Origin: Marinosulfonomonas sp. | GTDB lineage: Bacteria; Pseudomonadota; Alphaproteobacteria; Rhodobacterales; Rhodobacteraceae | Length of the DNA: 9,062 nt | NCBI GenBank assembly: GCA_022712735.1 | Contig: JAFLKA010000330.1 | Span: forward strand, 1 to 9,062 | Direction: 5' to 3' | Position numbers and translations under genes: made by a program | In this document: positions 6,927 through 9,062 of the stretch, one piece after another | Position numbering within the stretch: the stretch's first letter is position 1 | How the letters are laid out: each line of letters opens with the position of its first letter | Notes under the pieces: generated by a model | Told to the model about the DNA's origin: nothing | Seen by the model: the letters and a program-made list of their open reading frames with translations, nothing else | Database searches by the model: none

Positions 6927-7090
6927 TTACTGCAAAGGGGCCTGCCGCAAAGTTTACGAGAGTTTCCTTCTGCGTCTAATTTTGTATAAGCCGTTTCAAA
7001 AGCTACCGGCAGGACACATCAAAGATGAGCATTGATTTCAAAGGTAGCGTCGCTGTTTTTGATGCGTTAGCTCAACAGAACTCACCATAT
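6927..7090. other. Intergenic region between convergent genes
   Basis: No rho-independent terminator of good quality is seen. There is a distant 7-bp inverted pair (CCTGCCG 6941-6947 and CGGCAGG 7007-7013) and a repeated GCAAAG at 6932-6937 and 6946-6951. A 24-codon ORF on the plus strand (7025-7099) starts MSIDFKGSVAVFDAL and reads as coding, but it has no RBS and overlaps the end of the minus-strand gene. It may be a scrap of a lost gene. Confidence 0.35.
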
Positions 7091-7978
7091 TTAGAGTGAA
7101 ATCAAATTCACGCCAGGCATCCTTTCAATAAGCTCAACATCGTACTCATAAATTTGTGTCAATGAATCAACCGTGTTTTGGGTCCAGCTGGAAATACTGG
7201 CTTCAATTTCATCTGCCCCCTCAATAACGAATTTATCCAGAAAAATATTTTTTATACGACGGCGCTGGTGCTCATTATGTTCTGGTCGGTCATTTAAATA
7301 CTGCTTCAACAGCTTCAGGCCGTCAGGTTGCATTAGATCCTGAATAACATCCAAATCGCCTTTAAAAGGTGTCGAATAGTCAACATCTGTAATCTCGCGA
7401 AGTATAGTGGGCCAGAGAATAGGAGTGTCTTCGTAGCACCAAACTGTAATTGGGCAATCTGGGTTTGCCTCTTGAATGCGTCGTATGACATCAGACCAGA
7501 GAACGGTTCTCAAGTCTATAGTATCTAAAAACTCACGGAATCTTTCAGTCGATTGCTCGGCTAATGCCTCTGGAATAAAGCTGGATGGGTTTCTTATTCC
7601 TAAAAAGAATTCGCATGGGTTATCTGGAAACAAGTTTCGTAGCCGAGACGTATTTCCCCCTACGTTCTCATAAAAAACACCCTTCTGGAACATCCAGGAT
7701 GGAACTCCCATAAAGCTACCATTAGAGAAAACTATACGGTCCACCGTCTTGTTTTTTACAATCTGTGCCAGCAGACTTTCTTGCTGTTCAAGCGTGGCTT
7801 CTTCACCTTGAAGGGCTTCGATACTGTTATTGATTAAAGCGCGATATTGGTTGCGACGCTTTATTAATACCCCATGATCTGTTAACAGTTCCGGATTCTT
7901 TTTCAAAGATGACGTCATCTGGTTCTCATCGGTATAAGCGCCGCCAAGATGGTAGATCATAGTGATGTTGTTTTTCAT
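7091..7978 (-). CDS. Sulfotransferase-like protein without a P-loop, function unknown
   Basis: This is a soluble 295-residue protein with no signal peptide or membrane segment. The general plan recalls bacterial sulfotransferases. An N-terminal strand-loop (IYHLGGAYTDENQMTSSL, 8-25) sits where they have the PAPS-binding loop, followed by a spaced LLTDHGVLI (31-39). Then come RIVFSNGSFMGVP (81-93), CEFFLGIRNPSSFIP (122-136), placed like the second PAPS-binding arginine/serine block, and WSDVIRRIQEANPDCPITVWCYEDTP (161-186). The loop lacks the usual K-x-G-T-T, so catalysis by the standard mechanism is doubtful. From memory, proteins of this type recur as 'hypothetical' in roseobacters. The ATG at 7978 has GAGGG 11 bases upstream (7990-7994 on the minus strand). 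It is convergent with rmlA and AT-rich. A role in decorating or sensing polysaccharide is only inferred. Confidence 0.7.
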   Translation of the reverse strand: MKNNITMIYHLGGAYTDENQMTSSLKKNPELLTDHGVLIKRRNQYRALINNSIEALQGEEATLEQQESLLAQIVKNKTVDRIVFSNGSFMGVPSWMFQKGVFYENVGGNTSRLRNLFPDNPCEFFLGIRNPSSFIPEALAEQSTERFREFLDTIDLRTVLWSDVIRRIQEANPDCPITVWCYEDTPILWPTILREITDVDYSTPFKGDLDVIQDLMQPDGLKLLKQYLNDRPEHNEHQRRRIKNIFLDKFVIEGADEIEASISSWTQNTVDSLTQIYEYDVELIERMPGVNLISL

Positions 7979-8139
7979 TTACAGTATTACCCTCTGAATA
8001 GTATCCGTCTTAATCAAGCGCTATATTTGTCCATATTCGGTTTTGCTTTATCAGCAAGTAGGCTAACAAGATAAGCTCCTAGTGTTCTAGACGGGATCGT
8101 CAAGTTGATGGCCTTTCATCTCAATTTTAAACATCCGGC
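7979..8139. other. Upstream region of the minus-strand gene; no gene seen
   Basis: This stretch holds the RBS-like GAGGG (7990-7994, minus strand) of the sulfotransferase-like gene and should hold its promoter, but no convincing -35/-10 pair stands out on the minus strand. The right part should contain the left end of the IS6-type element whose transposase starts at 8140. Its inverted repeat is not recognisable. Confidence 0.35.
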
Positions 8140-8271
8140 ATGACAAAACGCAAGAATTTAACAGGCTTCAAAGGCCATCGGTTTTCACCTGAAACCAGCG
8201 GATACGCCGTTTGGCTGTACTTTCGTTTCGGTCCCATTGTTGCTCTGCCTTTGCACATAGTATACGGTTAA
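8140..8271 (+). pseudogene. IS6-family transposase, N-terminal remnant
   Basis: An ATG at 8140 starts MTKRKNLTGFKGHRF, then SPETSGYAVWLYFRF. This is the familiar N-terminus of IS6-family transposases ('...FkgrhFp.eiI..aVrwYlrf.LSlRdveEl'). After residue 30 (about base 8229) the family pattern stops abruptly: the expected LSLRDVEEL helix is replaced by unrelated sequence, and a TAA follows at 8269-8271. Only about 30 of the usual roughly 230 residues remain and the whole DDE domain is gone, so it cannot be active. The break at 8229-8232 marks a deletion or recombination joint. Confidence 0.8.
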
Positions 8272-8406
8272 ATGAGCGACATAATACCGCGACAGGCCCA
8301 ATTCCATAATATCTACATGCTGGATTAGCCGGTAGACCTCGGCTAGGGTAGATGAGAGATTGCGACTAGCCAAATTGAGAAAATAGATGCGTAAGAGTAT
8401 ATCCAT
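8185..8406 (-). CDS. Doubtful 73-residue ORF, perhaps a gene truncated by the IS6 fragment
   Basis: On the minus strand from 8406 the first 50 residues (8257-8406) include LAEVYRLIQHVDIMELGLSR, which looks helical and protein-like. The last 15-20 residues are antisense to the IS6 remnant and so are probably not native. There is no Shine-Dalgarno, and the 5' end overlaps the better-supported plus-strand gene at 8387 by 20 bp. It may be a 3'-truncated gene or chance. No family is recognised. Confidence 0.2.
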   Translation of the reverse strand: MDILLRIYFLNLASRNLSSTLAEVYRLIQHVDIMELGLSRYYVAHLTVYYVQRQSNNGTETKVQPNGVSAGFR

Positions 8407-8643
8407 AGAAATGTCAGATGACGGTCTGTCGATTGCAATATGTGCGGACCGAAGTGTCAGGGGCTTAATTCAGCCTGTGATGGAGGAAATTTACAAGACA
8501 CTCGTTGAATTCATTGATGTAGCTACGACTGCAAAAAGATATGCCCGAGTTTGGAGCGGGAACTAATTGAAATGTTGCAAGAAGTTAAAGAACATGCCTC
8601 AGATATTGTGGATGCAGAGCTCGATAAAATTGAATTAGATTGA
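8387..8643 (+). pseudogene. Small unrecognised gene, apparently frameshifted at an A5 run
   Basis: An ATG at 8387, right after an in-frame TAG, opens 59 codons to a TAA at 8564-8566. The text looks real: two strand-like stretches (KSISIEMSDDGLSIAICAD, 3-21) and a helix (RGLIQPVMEEIYKTLVEFID, 25-44). It then degenerates after ATTAK. Reading one base back from the AAAAA at 8533-8537 continues smoothly in another frame: LERELIEMLQEVKEHASDIV, then DAELDKIELD and a TGA at 8641-8643. With one extra A the product would be a single 85-residue acidic protein, strand-strand-helix-helix. A lost A is the simplest cause; a sequencing error or productive slippage are alternatives. The RBS is weak (GAG at 8377-8379). 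A weak terminator follows at 8660-8689. Function unknown. Confidence 0.5.
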
Positions 8644-8659
8644 GCAACAGTTGACCTGC

Positions 8660-8689
8660 ACCCTAAGCGCTCTTGTAAAGGGTATTTTT
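8660..8689 (+). terminator. Weak candidate terminator after the small gene
   Basis: ACCCT (8660-8664) can pair with AGGGT (8679-8683) across a 14-nt loop, followed by ATTTTT (8684-8689). The U-run is good but the 5-bp stem is short. It lies 17 bp after the TGA at 8641-8643, which is the right place. Confidence 0.3.
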
Positions 8690-8769
8690 CTTAAACAAGC
8701 GGGGTGTAAAGAAGATTACCCATTTTACCCTTTGATTGGTTTCGATGGCGCAGTAAGTATAAAATACCG

Positions 8770-8795
8770 AAAAACCCCATCATGTGCTTTGGGGT
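8770..8795 (-). terminator. Hairpin with T-run on the minus strand
   Basis: ACCCCA (8774-8779) and TGGGGT (8790-8795) form a 6-bp GC-rich stem around a 10-nt loop. On the minus strand the stem runs straight into a T5 tract (8770-8774), the layout of an intrinsic terminator for leftward transcription. On the plus strand there is no T-run, so it would be only a leader hairpin of the gene at 8832. No leftward gene is seen entering from the right within the window. Confidence 0.4.
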
Positions 8796-8815
8796 GAGAA
8801 TGATTAAGCTACATT

Positions 8816-8820
8816 CGGAG
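8816..8820 (+). promoter_or_regulatory. Probable ribosome binding site CGGAG
   Basis: CGGAG lies 11 bases before the ATG at 8832, a little far but usable. It favours the ATG over the in-frame GTG at 8820, which would overlap the site. Upstream, a TATAAA at 8758-8763 could serve as a -10 but has no good -35 partner. Confidence 0.4.
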
Positions 8821-8831
8821 TGCGTGATACA

Positions 8832-9062
8832 ATGTCCAAGAAAGACCTGACAAGCATCGAGAGAAATATTGTCCTTCGTGGTGACGGCGGGGTTTTGATT
8901 TCAGCCCCGAATGGCGATGTGATCCAATATGATGACAGCGGATTGGTGTTGCGCTTGTCGGATAAGGTCATTCAGGATATTGCCGTACGCTTGGAGGCCC
9001 AGCAACCGACCCAAGTAAAATCCGCGCATCCGGATATTGAACCGGATCATTGCGGGGCACAG
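8832..9062 (+). CDS. Unrecognised protein, N-terminal 77 residues (runs off the window)
   Basis: The ATG at 8832 opens a frame that stays open to the last base, so the gene continues to the right. The visible part begins MSKKDLTSIERNIVLRGDGG, then alternates short strands (VLISAPNGDVIQYDDSGLVLRL by parts, about 21-42), a helix (SDKVIQDIAVRLEAQ, 43-57) and a polar, Pro-rich linker (58-77). The pattern suggests a small beta-rich N-terminal domain followed by a linker to something larger. Codon use is GC-rich, like the rml genes and unlike the decayed stretch before it. No family, signal peptide or membrane segment is recognised. The upstream frame closes at TAA 8805-8807, so only GTG 8820 is an alternative start. 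Confidence 0.6.
   Translation, partial: MSKKDLTSIERNIVLRGDGGVLISAPNGDVIQYDDSGLVLRLSDKVIQDIAVRLEAQQPTQVKSAHPDIEPDHCGAQ

Noticed and set aside
6941..7013. Inverted pair CCTGCCG/CGGCAGG as terminator of the rml operon
   Set aside because: The arms are separated by 59 bases with no T-run after the second arm, so it is not an intrinsic terminator.
8531..8539. Programmed -1 frameshift signal of the dnaX type (A AAA AAG)
   Set aside because: The run has only five A's (GCAAAAAGA), so the A-site codon would not re-pair well. No Shine-Dalgarno-like enhancer or strong hairpin follows at the right distance. A lost A is simpler.
8677..8733. Inverted repeat AAAGGGTA / TACCCTTT
   Set aside because: It is 8 bp with a 41-bp gap in AT-rich DNA and could occur by chance. 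No partner feature supports a role.
1..9062. CRISPR array, tRNA, rRNA, toxin-antitoxin or phage genes
   Set aside because: No regularly spaced repeats, no tRNA-like cloverleaf and no recognisable defence, toxin or phage proteins were seen on either strand.

Overview
The window looks like accessory chromosome or plasmid sequence from an alphaproteobacterium, most likely a marine Rhodobacteraceae (roseobacter-type) bacterium. This rests on moderate GC, the style of the nitroreductase, GT61 and sulfotransferase-like proteins, and the company of IS30 and IS6 remnants. Genus and replicon cannot be fixed from the sequence alone.

Layout. (1) 1-134 is the 3' tail of an IS30-family transposase. (2) 220-1826 is a compact two-gene unit: a Tat-exported nitroreductase-like protein followed, with an 11-bp overlap, by a MarR-type repressor. 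It is preceded by a perfect 36-bp palindrome (220-255) that is almost certainly the operator. (3) 1823-2294 is AT-richer, with coding-like but broken reading frames. (4) 2327-3463 encodes a GT61 (DUF563) glycosyltransferase, followed by a 36-codon coding-like scrap (3464-3571). (5) 3587-6926 is a complete dTDP-L-rhamnose operon in the order rmlC-rmlB-rmlD-rmlA, with ATGA overlaps or direct abutment between genes. (6) 7091-7978, on the minus strand, is a sulfotransferase-like protein with no Walker-type P-loop, convergent with rmlA. (7) 7979-8831 is a degraded stretch: an IS6-family transposase N-terminus (8140-8271), a doubtful minus-strand ORF, and a small gene at 8387-8643 that appears frameshifted at an A5 run. 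(8) 8832 to the end is the start of an unrecognised gene that runs off the window.

How the genes work together. RmlA, RmlB, RmlC and RmlD convert glucose-1-phosphate and dTTP to dTDP-L-rhamnose. The adjacent GT61 enzyme and the sulfotransferase-like protein fit a surface polysaccharide locus (O-antigen, capsule or EPS), but which sugar the GT61 enzyme transfers cannot be told from sequence. The nitroreductase/MarR pair is a separate, self-regulated detoxification-type module. IS remnants at both ends, gene scraps at the joints and an AT-rich GT61 segment beside GC-richer rml genes indicate a mosaic island. I did not find a clear new defence or mobile system. The best leads are the nested operator, the frameshifted small gene at 8387-8643, and the P-loop-less sulfotransferase-like protein.
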